Origin: Entomohabitans teleogrylli | Lineage (GTDB): Bacteria > Pseudomonadota > Gammaproteobacteria > Enterobacterales > Enterobacteriaceae | Reading direction: 5' to 3' | Length of the DNA: 64,000 nt | Assembly (NCBI RefSeq): GCF_001484765.1 | Contig: NZ_LLXO01000017.1 | Coordinates: 1-64,000, forward strand | In this document: in pieces, positions 33,977 to 43,883 of the stretch | Layout of the letters: the number at the start of each line of letters is the position of its first letter | Position numbering within the stretch: the stretch's first letter is position 1 | Notes under the pieces: model-generated | Database searches by the model: none | What the model was told of the DNA's origin: nothing | What the model saw: the letters and a program-made list of their open reading frames with translations, nothing else | Position numbers and translations under genes: made by a program

Positions 33977-36139
33977 TCACTCCCTGAATTCCATTACTCG
34001 TTCAACAACCTCATTGCTGCCGGCCAGGAAGAGTTTTTCCTTTACCGGCTCTTCGGCTTGCGGAATACTCAGTTCGAGATTATCTTCCTGTTCGCTGCGC
34101 ACCGTCAGGGTTCTGCCCAGCGCATCGGTGATACCGGAAATCACCTGTCCGGTCGCCGCGCTTTTGATGGTGTATGCCGTACTGATCAGCGGGGCGCCGG
34201 TCTCTTCATTCAGCAGGGTATAGCGGGCGGAATAGTTAAACAGCGGGGCCGGGGGCATGACGCCGGAGGCGTGTTCAGCCAGCGTGATGCTGACCCCTTC
34301 AATCCGGATATTCCCGACGGCATCAATGATAATCCGCCCGCCGGCATTGCCGATTTCAATCTGCCCGCTGTCTGAATGGAGGGTGATATGCTTGCCGGCT
34401 CGCAGTGAGTCATTGCCATCCACTTCGCTAAAGCGGCTTTTGCGCACCACGGCAGTGTGCTGCCCTTCAATGGTGATGGTCTGGTCTTTCGCCACAGCCA
34501 GCGTCCGGTAGCCACCGATGGATTCATCGTCGTCAGCTTTAATAACCGATGTTCGGTTATTGTCGACCTCCAGCTTCATATCGTGGTTGATTCGGGTGGT
34601 ATGGTCGTGCAGCACATCGGTGGTCATGTCCCGCTGCGCGTGAATATAGATTTCTTCCTGGTCACTGCGGTCTTCAAAACGCAGTTCGTTAAATCCCTCG
34701 CCCTTGTGGGTTTTTGAGCGCAGGGTCATCTGTGTTTTGGTGCCCGGCAGTCTGCCCGGGGGCAGGTTGCCGGCATGATAAGTGCGCCCGATAATTACCG
34801 GCTGGTCCGGGTCGCCGTTGAGAAACTCAACAATGACCTCATGACCGACGCGCGGAATGGCCGACATCCCCCAGCCCTGTCCGGCCCACGGGTGAGAGAC
34901 CCGCACCCAGCAGGAACTACTGTCATCGGTTCTGCCGGACAAATCCCACGGGAAACGCACCCTGACGCGGCCATACTCGTCGCAGTAAATTTCCTCGCCT
35001 GGTGGGCCGGTGACAATGGCAATCTGGGCGCCATCAATCCGCGGTTTCGGCAGTGACAGCGGGCGCCAGTGCTGCTGAGGGGGAATATACGTAAACCGGC
35101 ATTCCAGGGTGGCGCCGGCTTCGCCGCTGTCCCCTTCCAGAGCCTGGGGCTGTCTCCCGGAATGTGTGGCGCCGGTAATCTGCCAGCGACCGTTACAGGC
35201 TTCCAGCGGGTGGTTGGCCAGGGTGAAACATACCCCCGGCTCCAGCGCCGGGCAGTTCGTGGTGCCTTCACCCTGGCGGGCATCGTTGCGCAGCGCCTGA
35301 ATTCTCCATTGCGCAAACTGCTGGCCGGCAGGGTCGCCCTTGTAACGTCCGGGATAATCGTAGTGAGAATACGTGGCGCCCTGGCTTTCTGTCTCCCGGA
35401 TATCTGTACGATATTCAGCAGGCCAGCGCGGATTTTTAAAGGTGTAGTCTTTTGGCAGAACCTGACCAGGGCGCAGACTTTCCCGGCGCTGAAAGGAGGA
35501 AACGCACAGGACGTCAGGAGACGATGTGTCGGGCTGATATGGCAGCACCGGGCCGTTATGCAGCATGGCGCTGTCATCGGCAAACACCAGCGTGTGCCTG
35601 CCGGCGGTGTGTTCGAAAAAATAAAATATCCCTTCTTCCGCCGCCATACGCTGAATGAAACTGGCATCGCTTTCCTGGTACTGGACGCAGAACTCGCGGA
35701 CGGCGCGGGGATAGCGCAGGGAAAATTCAACGTCGCTGATGCGATGTTCGCGCAGCAGGGTTTCCAGTATGCCCTGAACATTCTGTTGCTGAAAAATACG
35801 CGACTGCCTGCCCAGTGACGCACGCCAGAGCGCCGGGCGGACAGTCAGGCGATAGCGGGAGCGGTATCTGCCGGCATCGTTCTGCTGCACATCGCTGATA
35901 ATGCCATTGACGACACGCTGTACCTGCATGTTTCGCCAGACAGTCAGCGTGGCGTTGTTATCCAGCAGGGAGGCAAACGTCACGCCGGAGGTAAAGCCGG
36001 TCGCTTCAATATCCAGCTGGAACGGGGTGGAATAGTGCTCATGCAGGGTGAACGCCGTAACGGCGAACGTATCTGCGGGAAGCCCGTTAATATTCAGGGT
36101 AAACCGCAGCCCTGACGCATCCTTGCCTGTGTTCAGCAT
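33977..36139 (-). CDS. vgrG: VgrG, T6SS spike protein with C-terminal extension
   Basis: 720 residues from the ATG at 36139, preceded by AAGGACAGGTG; an upstream in-frame ATG (36178) would add 13 residues. It has gp27-like then gp5-like domains (IVTGPPGEEIYCDEYGRVRV; WVRVSHPWAGQGWGMSAIPR; GHEVIVEFLNGDPDQPVIIG) and the repetitive beta needle (TTDVLHDHTTRINHDMKLEV). The last 85 residues (TLLNEETGAPLISTAYTIK, then ITDALGRTLTV) form a transthyretin-like adaptor, probably the binding site for the effector encoded next. Confidence 0.92.
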   Translation of the reverse strand: MLNTGKDASGLRFTLNINGLPADTFAVTAFTLHEHYSTPFQLDIEATGFTSGVTFASLLDNNATLTVWRNMQVQRVVNGIISDVQQNDAGRYRSRYRLTVRPALWRASLGRQSRIFQQQNVQGILETLLREHRISDVEFSLRYPRAVREFCVQYQESDASFIQRMAAEEGIFYFFEHTAGRHTLVFADDSAMLHNGPVLPYQPDTSSPDVLCVSSFQRRESLRPGQVLPKDYTFKNPRWPAEYRTDIRETESQGATYSHYDYPGRYKGDPAGQQFAQWRIQALRNDARQGEGTTNCPALEPGVCFTLANHPLEACNGRWQITGATHSGRQPQALEGDSGEAGATLECRFTYIPPQQHWRPLSLPKPRIDGAQIAIVTGPPGEEIYCDEYGRVRVRFPWDLSGRTDDSSSCWVRVSHPWAGQGWGMSAIPRVGHEVIVEFLNGDPDQPVIIGRTYHAGNLPPGRLPGTKTQMTLRSKTHKGEGFNELRFEDRSDQEEIYIHAQRDMTTDVLHDHTTRINHDMKLEVDNNRTSVIKADDDESIGGYRTLAVAKDQTITIEGQHTAVVRKSRFSEVDGNDSLRAGKHITLHSDSGQIEIGNAGGRIIIDAVGNIRIEGVSITLAEHASGVMPPAPLFNYSARYTLLNEETGAPLISTAYTIKSAATGQVISGITDALGRTLTVRSEQEDNLELSIPQAEEPVKEKLFLAGSNEVVERVMEFRE

Positions 36140-36841
36140 ATTCACCTGTCCTTGAGTCGCACTGTTTAGTACAGGCATTTTTAAAAGTAACTACAGGAAC
36201 ATTTAATAAACACCATAGTAAACAGATGCTGAAAGTTGCAGGTTAATAGCGCGGTAAGAGAATATCAATATAAGCGATTTATCTTTCTCAGACCTGTACA
36301 GGAATAAATATTATAATTTTTGCCTGCTAAATTTTTTAATCTGAAAAAGTTATTTTATCTGATGGGATATTTTATTTCTCAATTCGTGAATTTGTTAAGG
36401 CTATGATATTGGTAAGTATTATTTTTCCGATTATGCCTATCAAACATTCTGTGACTTTTAAGGGAAATAAGCGTTCCCCAGGGGGAAAGTAACTACACCA
36501 GGTCACTGTCTGTCCCACCATTAGACCAGGCATTATAGCGATGAGTGTGATTGTCTGTAATGATTCAGGTGGGGAGCCGACAGATTCGTCGATGGCAGAA
36601 TATCGACCAGGGGCCTGTATATGCACCCGCTGGACAATACCCTTTGCCAGGGGGAACTACATGCCCATTCTGACAGTGAACAATATCGAACCCGTGGGTT
36701 TCGGCACCGATTCTTGCACTAATGATGCCTATTATTGTCCACATCAAACGATGGTTGCCCGTTTCTACCCGACGACCCGCAGTATTCGCCGTTAAAACAA
36801 ATACCGCGAGTCGGTCGGCGAGGTGATAGCCGGCGGGAATT
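36140..36841. other. Intergenic region without a supported gene
   Basis: About 700 bases between vgrG and the methyltransferase fusion gene. The first half is AT-rich, the second half is of average composition. Short ORFs on both strands (for example plus 36541-36795 and minus 36372-36626) overlap each other and lack ribosome sites and recognisable sequence. The vgrG promoter should lie in 36180-36400. Confidence 0.5.
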
Positions 36842-39289
36842 TCAGCCGGCGTAAGCCAGGTCGCCATCGGCCATGGCTTCTTCAAACCCGGCCGCGTCGC
36901 TATTCAAAAGCCCCTTCGCAAACAGGTAGAAGCGGTAAACGTCACGGAAGTTTGACCCGAGACCGAGCGAAACACGGATGGCTCCGCAACTGCCCTTGTT
37001 GAGAATCTTGTCATCAAAAGTCCTGCAGTCGAGGATTTTTTCCGTCTTATCAAGCTCGCAGTGCTCCGCACCGGCGGTGGTGTACGTCGCTTGCTGAACC
37101 GCCCCCAGATTGCAGAAGCACCCATTGCGCACGATGATGCCATAGCGCTCCAGGGCTTGCCTGATGAGCGCATGGGGAAAGATGGCATTATAACAATCGA
37201 AAAAGTTCAGCATCACAGTGGCTCCCCGGTTCCCGACCGACAATCCATAAATGTTGCATAGTGGGGTCCTGAGCTTAGTGCTGTGGCGAAGTTCCGATAG
37301 CCGCGCTTCAAGCCATCTGGCAAGCGCCGTTGAACGAGCCCCAATATCCTCTGGCTCCAGCCGGGAAAGGAAATCAAAGCCCTGGGCGATGGCATGGAAT
37401 GAGGCATAGTTTGGCGTACCCACCTCGAATCGCCGGCCATCGTCACGGTACAGTAGCCGTTCAGTGGGTGACCACGGGCCTGAGTAGTAGCACACCGAAC
37501 CGCCGGCGAAGGAGTGCGGTGTCAGCTTGTGCAGCGAGGATTTTTTAGCGATCAGACAGCCGGAACCGGTCGGATAGCCGAACATCTTGTAAAACGAGAT
37601 CGACATAAAGTCGGGCTGATGCACCGAATAATCCAGCCGGGACTGTGGGACAAAGGCAGCGGCATCCAACAGAACCATAGCGCCCCGTTGTTGCGCGGCC
37701 TGAATCCATTGCAGATCGTGTCTGATGCCGGTAGCGTTGGACTGCGCCGGGTAGGCCAGCAGATGTACAGGCCCGGCGGCCAGGTTATCTAACGCGCGGC
37801 GCATCGAATTTTCCAGGATCTGTAGGTCCTGGTCCAGGGGGATGTATTTTACCGAGGCGCCTTTCGATTTGGCGTATTCCCGCAGCCCGTGGACTGACGT
37901 ATGGTTGTCCTTAGTGAGCAGGACATCAGACCCGCTCCCGAAGGGGAAGGATTCGGCCACCAGTCGAATGGCGCTGCTGGCGTTGGCGGTGAAAATGATT
38001 TCATATTCCTCTGCCGGACAGCGGAAGAAATGATATATGGCCTGGCGTGCCTGCTCATAGCTTTGTGCGGAAGAGCTGGAACCGCTATGAGGATTACCAA
38101 GGATGGTGCTACTGAGCGCCTGATAGTCCGCTTCGATAAGGCTCTGCGGAGCAAGCGTTCCGCCGACATGATCCAGGTAGGCCACCCGATGGGCATCCAG
38201 ACGCGAAAAGTCGCTTGCGCGCAGCGCTTCGACCGCATCCTCAGGGTAGATGGGATGTTCCGCCAGGAACCGTTGTCGCATGGTTTGATAATTCTGCAAC
38301 AGCCGGGCGTCCTGCTGCGAGCGTTGCGGGTCCTCATGGCTGTCGAAAACGTCCGGCGTTAATTGATAAAACGCCTCCAGTTCAGCGAATTCGGGGACCA
38401 GGTTCTGCTCAACGGACTCTTTGCCCGCCGGGTCAACCTGGCCCCGTATCAGCCAGGCGTTTACCTGATAGCGGCGATCGGGAACCCGGGCGTGAAACTC
38501 GTGGAGCATCAAATCTAAGTATTCTTCCCGGGTGGGGCCATCACACTGGTTGAACTCTTCCAGAAGGATGCAGACGTTGAACAGGAATTCGCGGGTGTCC
38601 CTTTCATCAAGGTGAAAGGTCAGCGGATACAAAGTCACTATCTCGTCGACGTTCTGGCACAGCCCTTCGAGGGACAATGTGCGAGTGATGGGCGTGTGAT
38701 CGCTCAGACTCAGGGCCGCATCCATGATCGCCGAAGGTATTCCAAAGAATTTCTGCGATTCGCGCCGCGCCATGTCGAATAACTGGTTATAGTGGAAAAC
38801 TGTACCGTAGATCTTCCCTCCGGGGCGCAGTACCCGCTTGAACTCCCGGGCCACCCGGGCTTTGTCGGAGGGGAACATCAGCCCAAAGCCGCAAACGATG
38901 ATGTCGAAGCTGTCATCCGCGAAGGGCATCTCCGCCATGTCAACGTCCGCCAGGAAGGTGACGTCACGCTTAAGATCTTCACTGACCACGCTTTGCGCCA
39001 TGTCGATGGCAATCTTCGACAGATCGGTGGCGGTGAGCTGGATGTTGAGTGGTCTGGCCAAATCTTCGTAGAGATAAGTGGTGATGCGTCCCGTTCCGCA
39101 GGCAACTTCAAGGATGCGTGTGGGCGGCGCTTCAATATCGATCTCCCTGCGAATCTCTCTGGCCAGCAGTTCTCCGTAGGGGCTGAAGAGCCGGGGCCCC
39201 AGGACACGTTCATAGAATTCCGTGAACGTACTGAGTGACCATTTTTGATCTGATATCATCTGATAGTGATGTTGTGCTGAATTATTCAT
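36842..39289 (-). CDS. Fusion of SAM methyltransferase and MoCo-sulfurase/cysteine-desulfurase-like PLP domain
   Basis: 815 residues. Residues about 55-165 are a class I methyltransferase: ILEVACGTGRITTYLY (motif I), TATDLS (acidic loop), FDIIVCGFGLMF, VLRPGGKIYGTVF. Residues about 365-800 are an aminotransferase class V domain of the molybdenum-cofactor sulfurase branch: LGNPHSGSSSSA, VLLDAAAF, the PLP lysine Lys568 in SISFYKMFGYPTGSG, and RNGCFCNLGA with Cys724/Cys726 as candidate sulfur-transfer cysteines. The MOSC domain that ends eukaryotic MoCo sulfurases is absent. I infer transfer of sulfur and then a methyl group, or PLP chemistry coupled to methylation, on an unknown small molecule. 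It stands alone, flanked by long AT-rich spacers. Confidence 0.82.
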   Translation of the reverse strand: MNNSAQHHYQMISDQKWSLSTFTEFYERVLGPRLFSPYGELLAREIRREIDIEAPPTRILEVACGTGRITTYLYEDLARPLNIQLTATDLSKIAIDMAQSVVSEDLKRDVTFLADVDMAEMPFADDSFDIIVCGFGLMFPSDKARVAREFKRVLRPGGKIYGTVFHYNQLFDMARRESQKFFGIPSAIMDAALSLSDHTPITRTLSLEGLCQNVDEIVTLYPLTFHLDERDTREFLFNVCILLEEFNQCDGPTREEYLDLMLHEFHARVPDRRYQVNAWLIRGQVDPAGKESVEQNLVPEFAELEAFYQLTPDVFDSHEDPQRSQQDARLLQNYQTMRQRFLAEHPIYPEDAVEALRASDFSRLDAHRVAYLDHVGGTLAPQSLIEADYQALSSTILGNPHSGSSSSAQSYEQARQAIYHFFRCPAEEYEIIFTANASSAIRLVAESFPFGSGSDVLLTKDNHTSVHGLREYAKSKGASVKYIPLDQDLQILENSMRRALDNLAAGPVHLLAYPAQSNATGIRHDLQWIQAAQQRGAMVLLDAAAFVPQSRLDYSVHQPDFMSISFYKMFGYPTGSGCLIAKKSSLHKLTPHSFAGGSVCYYSGPWSPTERLLYRDDGRRFEVGTPNYASFHAIAQGFDFLSRLEPEDIGARSTALARWLEARLSELRHSTKLRTPLCNIYGLSVGNRGATVMLNFFDCYNAIFPHALIRQALERYGIIVRNGCFCNLGAVQQATYTTAGAEHCELDKTEKILDCRTFDDKILNKGSCGAIRVSLGLGSNFRDVYRFYLFAKGLLNSDAAGFEEAMADGDLAYAG

Positions 39290-39923
39290 AGTTAGCTATC
39301 CGAAAGATGTTAGCTGGAACACTGTTTTTAAACGTGTTTTTTATGGGATTATCCTGATGTGATTATTGCCGGATAATCTGTAAGCGATTCGGAATATATT
39401 AAATATCCTGAATGCCTGTGTCTGACTCAATAATCAGACTGCCGTGGATTAATGTTTTCGGTTATCTGAATTGACAGCGTGTTAGTTATGAATATACCTC
39501 AATGGTTTGGCGTGAAATATGAGTATAGATAGGTTTTTAGAATTGATTCATATTTCTGTAGTGAGTTGATTTATATCGGGTTTATTATTTAAGTTAAATT
39601 CTGGGTATTTATTTGATTTTCTTGCATTTGAATTTTTATCTATTTTATTGATAATCACTTTTAACTATAAAATAACTTAATATAATTGAATATAAACTCC
39701 TGATTAATATTTTTAGCGTTTTATTCCGTATTCTGGCGACTTTACCACCGGAAATTAGCCAGTTGAAATATCTCCGATCGTGACAACAGTCTGTGGCAGA
39801 CCGGGAGAAAAACGCCTGGATCACCCCTGGGACGTTTTCTGCAATATTTGCGGCTGGCGTGGCTATCACAGGGCTGTCGTTCAGGCGTATAAAGAAATCA
39901 TCCTGAGAATAAAAGAGGGTGTA
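39290..39923. other. AT-rich spacer between two divergent genes
   Basis: About 630 bases separating the minus-strand fusion gene from the plus-strand DJ-1-like gene; 39480-39720 is very AT-rich. It should contain both promoters. A minus-strand frame at 39645-39929 has no ribosome site and overlaps the start of the DJ-1-like gene, so I do not accept it. Confidence 0.5.
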
Positions 39924-40547
39924 ATGCATATGGACAGTGGGCTGCCGATAAACAGAGAGGTGCTATTTTTAGTGATTCCCGAATATGCCGACTGGGAGTT
40001 CGCACTGCTGGCGCCTGGGTTGCGTCGGGGGTTCGGGCTGTGGGCGCCGCAGTACGAAGTGAAAGTCGTCGCCCCGGACGAGGGGCTGGTCACCTCTATC
40101 GGTGGGTTTCGCTGCCTGCCTGATTACACTTTTAACCACCTGCCTGAAGACTATGCCGCACTGGTGCTGGTGGGCGGTATGAACTGGTGGGGAGAAGAGG
40201 CTGAGCGCGTGGTTGCCATTGTACGCCAGGCGCTGGCCCGGCAAGTGGTCGTCGGCGCCATCTGTGATGCATCGGCATTTTTAGGGGCTAAGGGTTTTCT
40301 TAATGATGTCGACCATACTTCCAACGGACTGACGTATCTGAAAGATAAGGCCGGTTCCGCCTACACCGGCGAGGCTCGATACCGGAATGAGCCTTCCGTT
40401 CGTGCCGGCAATCTGGTGACCGCCAGCGGCGTCGGGTTTATCGATTTTACCTGCGATATGCTGGCAGCGCTTAACGTCGCGGATGCACAGAATATAGCTG
40501 TTATGCGCAGCGCTTTCAGGTCCGGAATGATACCCACAGGGCTGTAA
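39924..40547 (+). CDS. DJ-1/PfpI family protein
   Basis: 207 residues from the ATG at 39924 (AAGAGGGTG ribosome site); the frame is open upstream to 39780 without a better start. REVLFLVIPEYADWEFALLA at the front, ALVLVGGMNWWGEEAERVVA, and the nucleophile elbow VVGAICDASAFLGAKGF (Cys in AICDAS) define the type 1 glutamine-amidotransferase-like fold. Family members are glyoxalases, chaperone-like or hydratase enzymes. The long spacer shared with the sulfurase-methyltransferase fusion suggests a joint role, but nothing in the sequence proves it. Confidence 0.82.
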   Translation: MHMDSGLPINREVLFLVIPEYADWEFALLAPGLRRGFGLWAPQYEVKVVAPDEGLVTSIGGFRCLPDYTFNHLPEDYAALVLVGGMNWWGEEAERVVAIVRQALARQVVVGAICDASAFLGAKGFLNDVDHTSNGLTYLKDKAGSAYTGEARYRNEPSVRAGNLVTASGVGFIDFTCDMLAALNVADAQNIAVMRSAFRSGMIPTGL

Positions 40548-41206
40548 CTATCGCGACAGATACAGGCTTTCATGCACAAACAATGGCTCCGGAAGGGCGA
40601 GAGTGGCGCAGATGCTATCACCTCGTTTACCGGAGCGGATTCGTTCCACTCTTCATTCCTTTCTCTTCCGATCATGAAATACCAGTAATTGACCTGGTTA
40701 CATTTCTCTCGTTTCAACAGGCGTGGATTAAAATTGATCGGGATCACGAGCCGCAAGATACAAGAAAACCTACTGTATATCCGTACTTATCAAGTCCATT
40801 AGTCTGGCCACCAATAAATAGCCTGGTGAATTACGTCGCGTGAACTGCGGTTTTTTCTGGGATTTGTCATTAATTGAGAATTATCCTGTTCAAACCACAC
40901 GCTGCTATTCCCTGGCCCTCAGGACAGTTTTAAAAAAAGTGATATACAAATTTACAACATGTTTTTTGGGCACAACGACGGAGTCTGCTGATATAGCTAA
41001 GTCACTTATTGACCAGGTATGACATTCCTTTCGTTTGAAATACAAATGGTTTTTACCTGACCATGTGGAGTTGTATTTACAGACATAATCCGTAGCGGCT
41101 GCGCTGATCATTCAGTACCGTCCGGGAAGGTATTGTTTCATTCTGGCAATGGGATATGTCATGTGTAAATGCAGCCAGTTTTTCACTGCTAATCTGAATT
41201 AAGGAA
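40548..41206. other. Upstream region of the fimbrial operon, no supported gene
   Basis: About 660 bases. Short plus-strand frames (40583-40843, 40840-41022) have no ribosome site or recognisable sequence. The fimbrial promoter should be here. I looked for inverted repeats of a fim-type invertible switch and saw none. Confidence 0.5.
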
Positions 41207-41215
41207 ATGAACAAT

Positions 41216-41755
41216 ATGATGAACAGAACTTCTCTGCTGGCAATGGTTATCGGCGCTGGTTTTACCGTCCCGGTACTGGCCTATGATGGCATGATTCAAT
41301 TTAACGGTAATATTACCGATAACACTTGTGAAATATCTATCAATGGCGGCGGATCGACAGAAACTGTCAATTTACCGAGAATTCCGGCGTCGGCATTAAA
41401 TAGCGCTGGCGTAACCGATGGAGAGACACCGTTTACGATAGCTCTGAATAATTGCAGCGGATCAACGCTGGTCTCCGCATACACCTATTTCGAAGGTGGA
41501 ACCTATGTTGATTTAGCCACCGGGCGGTTAAATACGGCGTCTGTCGGGGGGGCTGCAGAGAATGTTCAGATTGAGCTGTTGGATAATACTTCTCAGGCAA
41601 TCGTTGTCGGCGACCAAAATAGCCAGAGTTCCCGGCTTATTGATATCTCTTCCGGGAGCGGCTCGATGGATTATATCGCGCGCTACTATGCCAGCGATGC
41701 CGTGACTGCCGGTACGGTCTACACGTCAGTTAATTACAGCATTATTTATCTGTAA
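41216..41755 (+). CDS. Fimbrial major pilin candidate 1
   Basis: 179 residues from ATG 41216 (AAGGAA upstream; 41207 is an alternative nine bases earlier). It has a signal peptide ending VPVLA, then the pilin pattern IQFNGNITDNTCEISINGG with the first cysteine of the disulfide, the second in IALNNCSGS, and the final donor-strand partner ending VNYSIIYL. These features define chaperone-usher pilins. It heads an operon of three related pilins, and as first gene is probably the main shaft subunit. Confidence 0.88.
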   Translation: MMNRTSLLAMVIGAGFTVPVLAYDGMIQFNGNITDNTCEISINGGGSTETVNLPRIPASALNSAGVTDGETPFTIALNNCSGSTLVSAYTYFEGGTYVDLATGRLNTASVGGAAENVQIELLDNTSQAIVVGDQNSQSSRLIDISSGSGSMDYIARYYASDAVTAGTVYTSVNYSIIYL

Positions 41756-41840
41756 TTGTCGTTATATGGCGGGTTTAATGCCGGACCCGCCCGACACAAC
41801 TCAGGCTTATTCTTTTGCCACGGGTAAGAAGGGAATGATG

Positions 41841-42401
41841 ATGAAAAAAAATAAGATGGTTATTCTGGTCGCGGCTGGTCTTGGCATAAGTTTTATACAT
41901 TCGGCTGTGGCCGCGGATGGGGCAGTTAATTTCAGCGGCGCTATTACTGAAACGACCTGCAAAATCAGCGTTAACGGCGAGGGCGCTTCTGGTGCGGTTG
42001 TCTCTTTGCCACAGGTCGATTCCGATCGGCTGTATACCGTGGGGGCGACTGTCGGCGATACCCAGTTTTTGATTTCACTCACCGACTGCAGCGGCGCTGC
42101 GTCCGAAGCCTATGCCTTTTTTGAAGGTAATTCCGCGTATGTTGATGAGACCACTGGCCGGCTGTGGGGCGGCGATGGGCTGAATAATACGGCGGGAAAT
42201 GTTCAGATTGAGCTGCTCAGCAATCGTCCTGCGCCAATTTTTGTCGGCGATCAGGCCAGTCAGGCGGCGGATGGATATAGCCGGATGGTCATTGATTCGG
42301 GTAGCGATTTTGCCGCATATACCGCGCGTTATTACGCCAATGGGCCGGTAACGCCGGGCTGGGTAAGAGGGTTTGTGACATACAGCATTGTTTATCTGTA
42401 A
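41841..42401 (+). CDS. Fimbrial pilin candidate 2
   Basis: 186 residues from the third of three ATGs in a row (41835, 41838, 41841), chosen for distance to GAAGGGA. Signal peptide ending AVAA, then VNFSGAITETTCKISVNGEG, second cysteine in SLTDCSGAAS, and C terminus FVTYSIVYL. It is a clear paralogue of the preceding pilin (shared NVQIELL, IFVGDQAS and YTARYYA blocks), so it arose by tandem duplication. Confidence 0.87.
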   Translation: MKKNKMVILVAAGLGISFIHSAVAADGAVNFSGAITETTCKISVNGEGASGAVVSLPQVDSDRLYTVGATVGDTQFLISLTDCSGAASEAYAFFEGNSAYVDETTGRLWGGDGLNNTAGNVQIELLSNRPAPIFVGDQASQAADGYSRMVIDSGSDFAAYTARYYANGPVTPGWVRGFVTYSIVYL

Positions 42402-42507
42402 GCCGGTATTACCGCGGGGTGAAAATATCCCGGCGCTTTGTCCGCATGATATTCAGTGAGCCATGAATGATTATTCTGGCCGTTCATTACAGGAAGGAGA
42501 ACACAAC

Positions 42508-43050
42508 ATGCATAAAAATACCCTGCTTGCGGCTGTTATCAGTATCAGTTTTGCCGTACCGGCTCTGGCGTCGGATGGCAATATTACCTTCAGCGGTCTC
42601 GTCAGAGACAGTACCTGCGAGCTTAATATCAATAATGAAGGTGTGGTGTCTACGTTGATAATGCCAGATGTACCGGTAAGCGAATTGAGCACGGTTGGCG
42701 CTACTGCAGGCGAGACGCCGTTTACAGTATCACTGGAAAACTGCGCCAGTACGATTTTGAGTTCAGCGTATGTCTATTTCCACAACCCGGCAAATAGTGA
42801 CGAAACGACCGGGCGTTTGTGGGGAACGTTGAATGTTCAGGATAACAAACTGCAGATTGAGTTATTGACGTCAGACCGGGTGCCTATTTTTGTCGGCGAT
42901 GAAGCCCGCCAGCAAGCAAATGCCAATAATCACTTTGATTTCACATCCGGTAGCGCTCAGCGTACCTATATTGCCCGTTATTATGCGTCTGGTCCGGTAC
43001 TGCCCGAACCGGCATTCTCCATCGTGGGTTTAGACATTATTTATATGTAA
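42508..43050 (+). CDS. Fimbrial pilin candidate 3
   Basis: 180 residues from ATG 42508 with a very strong AGGAAGGAG site. Signal peptide ending PALA, ITFSGLVRDSTCELNINNEG, second cysteine in SLENCASTIL, and the shared LQIELLTSDRVPIFVGDEAR block. Third member of the tandem pilin set. The last residues (VGLDIIYM) keep the alternating hydrophobic pattern needed for chaperone binding. Confidence 0.86.
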   Translation: MHKNTLLAAVISISFAVPALASDGNITFSGLVRDSTCELNINNEGVVSTLIMPDVPVSELSTVGATAGETPFTVSLENCASTILSSAYVYFHNPANSDETTGRLWGTLNVQDNKLQIELLTSDRVPIFVGDEARQQANANNHFDFTSGSAQRTYIARYYASGPVLPEPAFSIVGLDIIYM

Positions 43051-43100
43051 TTCAGGGCGAAGGGAAATCACGGCGCTCATTTTACGTTAAGGACAGACTT

Positions 43101-43883
43101 ATGCCTGGTGTTATGTTCAAACGCTATCTGACTATTTCTGCTGTTGCGCTGTCCATTGGCTGGGCATCCTGTGCCCAGGCCAGCGTGGTGATTAATACTA
43201 CGCGGGTGATTTATAACGAAAAGGCTGGCGAAACCATCGTGCAGTTAAGCAATAAAGGGAAAGGTCCGGTACTGATACAGTCATGGATCGACGATGGCGA
43301 TACAAAATCGAGGCCGGACAGTGTGAATGTCCCTTTCAATTTAACTCCCCCGGTGGCGCGCCTCGATCCCGATAAGGGGCAGACATTGCGCATTGTCCGT
43401 ACCGGGGGAGGGCTGTCCCCGCAACAGGAGTCTCTGTTCTGGCTGAATGTCCTGGAAGTGCCTCCCAAACCCACCGGGCAGATCGCCGCCGGCGACAATC
43501 TGATGCAGTTTTCCTTTCGCTCGCGCATTAAGTTGTTCCACCGTCCCGCAGGTTTGACGGTAACGCCACAGCAGGCCTACGACAAGCTGGCGTTAACCCT
43601 GCGCAGAAGCGGCGCGGGTTATGCGGTGATCGTTAACAATCCCTCTCCGTATCACATTACCTTCCGGCAACTGGATGTCCGCCAGGCAAAAGAGTCATCG
43701 GTACTTGGTTATCTCGGTAAAACGCCGGACAGGATGGTTGCGCCCTTTAGCGAACTGACTCTGGCGCTGCAGGGGGTTAAAGCGCCCCTCCCGGCGGGGG
43801 CGAAAGCGTTTTATAGCCTGGTGAATGATATGGGTGGAGATAGTAAGTATGAACGGACGCTGGCGACTGAGGGCGGCTCCTGA
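43101..43883 (+). CDS. Periplasmic fimbrial chaperone 1 (PapD-like)
   Basis: 260 residues: signal peptide ending CAQA, then SVVINTTRVIYNEKAGETIV, the conserved G1-F1 region LNVLEVPPKP and RSRIKLFHRPAGL, and a C-terminal domain with VNNPSPYHITF. It holds pilins by donor-strand complementation and delivers them to the usher. The gene overlaps the usher start by 35 bases. Confidence 0.92.
   Translation: MPGVMFKRYLTISAVALSIGWASCAQASVVINTTRVIYNEKAGETIVQLSNKGKGPVLIQSWIDDGDTKSRPDSVNVPFNLTPPVARLDPDKGQTLRIVRTGGGLSPQQESLFWLNVLEVPPKPTGQIAAGDNLMQFSFRSRIKLFHRPAGLTVTPQQAYDKLALTLRRSGAGYAVIVNNPSPYHITFRQLDVRQAKESSVLGYLGKTPDRMVAPFSELTLALQGVKAPLPAGAKAFYSLVNDMGGDSKYERTLATEGGS

Noticed and set aside
34795-35823. 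342-codon minus-strand ORF inside vgrG
   Set aside because: Same strand but other frame than vgrG; arginine- and proline-rich out-of-frame product, no start signal.
36541-36885. Overlapping short ORFs on both strands between vgrG and the fusion gene
   Set aside because: No ribosome sites, no recognisable sequence, and they exclude each other.
39645-39929. 94-codon minus-strand ORF
   Set aside because: Runs through the AT-rich promoter spacer and overlaps the start of the DJ-1-like gene; no family.
40548-41206. fim-type invertible promoter upstream of the pilins
   Set aside because: I found no pair of short inverted repeats and no recombinase gene nearby.
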